From positions 1 to 31,898 of the forward strand of contig JBBSHJ010000032.1 of the NCBI GenBank assembly GCA_038253135.1: a DNA stretch of 31,898 bases, in the 5' to 3' direction. This document shows positions 31,871 through 31,898 of this stretch, one piece after another. A model generated the notes under the pieces. It saw only the letters and a program-made list of their open reading frames with translations, had not been told where the DNA came from and searched no databases. The position numbers were made by a program, and so were the translations under genes. Each line of letters begins with the position of its first letter. Position 1 is the stretch's first letter. The stretch is from JBBSHJ01 sp038253135. Lineage in GTDB: Bacteria > Actinomycetota > Actinomycetes > Mycobacteriales > QHCD01.

Positions 31871-31898
31871 GCACCGCCGACGCGTTCTTTTCCGCGGA
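31867..31898 (+). CDS. Start of next frame, with diverged copy of the 38-bp unit (cut by window edge)
   Basis: GTG at 31867 overlaps the mraY stop as GTGA and opens VSTADAFFSAE before the window ends. 27 of the 32 visible bases match the 38-bp unit between rsmH and ftsL in the same register. It is either another minicistron or the N-terminus of the next cluster gene (murD would be expected). Confidence 0.6.
   Translation, partial: MSTADAFFSA

Noticed and set aside
1..31898. tRNA, rRNA, insertion sequence or phage attachment site.
   Set aside because: No cloverleaf-like sequence, rRNA segment, transposase or terminal inverted repeat was recognised in the window.

Overview
The window is very GC-rich (around 70% by eye) DNA from an actinobacterium. 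The gene order dinB, DUF3040, transglutaminase, DUF58, MoxR, mraZ, rsmH, ftsL, ftsI, murE, murF, mraY is the actinobacterial form of the division and cell-wall (dcw) cluster with its usual upstream neighbours. GTG starts, 4-base ATGA/GTGA gene overlaps and apparently leaderless promoters (TANNNT 6 to 8 bases before the start codon) fit the same group. I cannot name the genus. MurE carries the DNPR motif, which indicates a diaminopimelate-type peptidoglycan.

Layout. Positions 1-5388 hold a partial PHP-domain protein, an alpha-glucan phosphorylase (glgP), a lone ABC ATPase and, convergent to it, a DUF4037 protein. Positions 5385-8315 hold a LacI-type regulator in an operon with the DUF4037 gene, divergent from a GH43 glycosidase that is followed by a nucleotidyltransferase-fold protein. 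Positions 8355-10117 are etfBA. An MFS exporter and a short HNH nuclease remnant follow. Positions 12360-16338 are a coupled run: cysteine desulfurase, mnmA (tRNA 2-thiouridine), a MetE C-terminal-like protein and a methyltransferase. Then come dinB and a DUF3040 membrane protein. A leftward operon (moxR, DUF58, transglutaminase; 23053 to 18263) is divergent from the rightward dcw cluster (mraZ, a small membrane protein, rsmH, ftsL, ftsI, murE, murF, mraY), which runs off the right edge.

How the genes work together. The right half makes lipid I precursor (MurE, MurF, MraY) and the septal synthase module (FtsL, FtsI). MraZ sits behind a promoter with four GTGG boxes spaced exactly 10 bp, so autoregulation is very likely. 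Cysteine desulfurase and MnmA form a sulfur-relay pair. The LacI/GH43 pair is a small sugar-utilisation unit.

The most unusual feature lies between rsmH and ftsL. Three perfect 38-bp tandem units each contain a Shine-Dalgarno, an ATG and a 13-codon mini-ORF (MRPADALFSAEAA). The stop of each overlaps the next start as ATGA, and the last feeds directly into ftsL. A diverged copy of the same unit, in the same register on a stop/start overlap, begins at the end of mraY and is cut by the window edge. This looks like a mobile or dispersed translational-coupling minicistron. Other unusual features are an in-frame 12-bp repeat expansion inside the GH43 active-site region, a palindrome over the DUF3040 promoter, and paired repeats plus a palindrome between moxR and mraZ.
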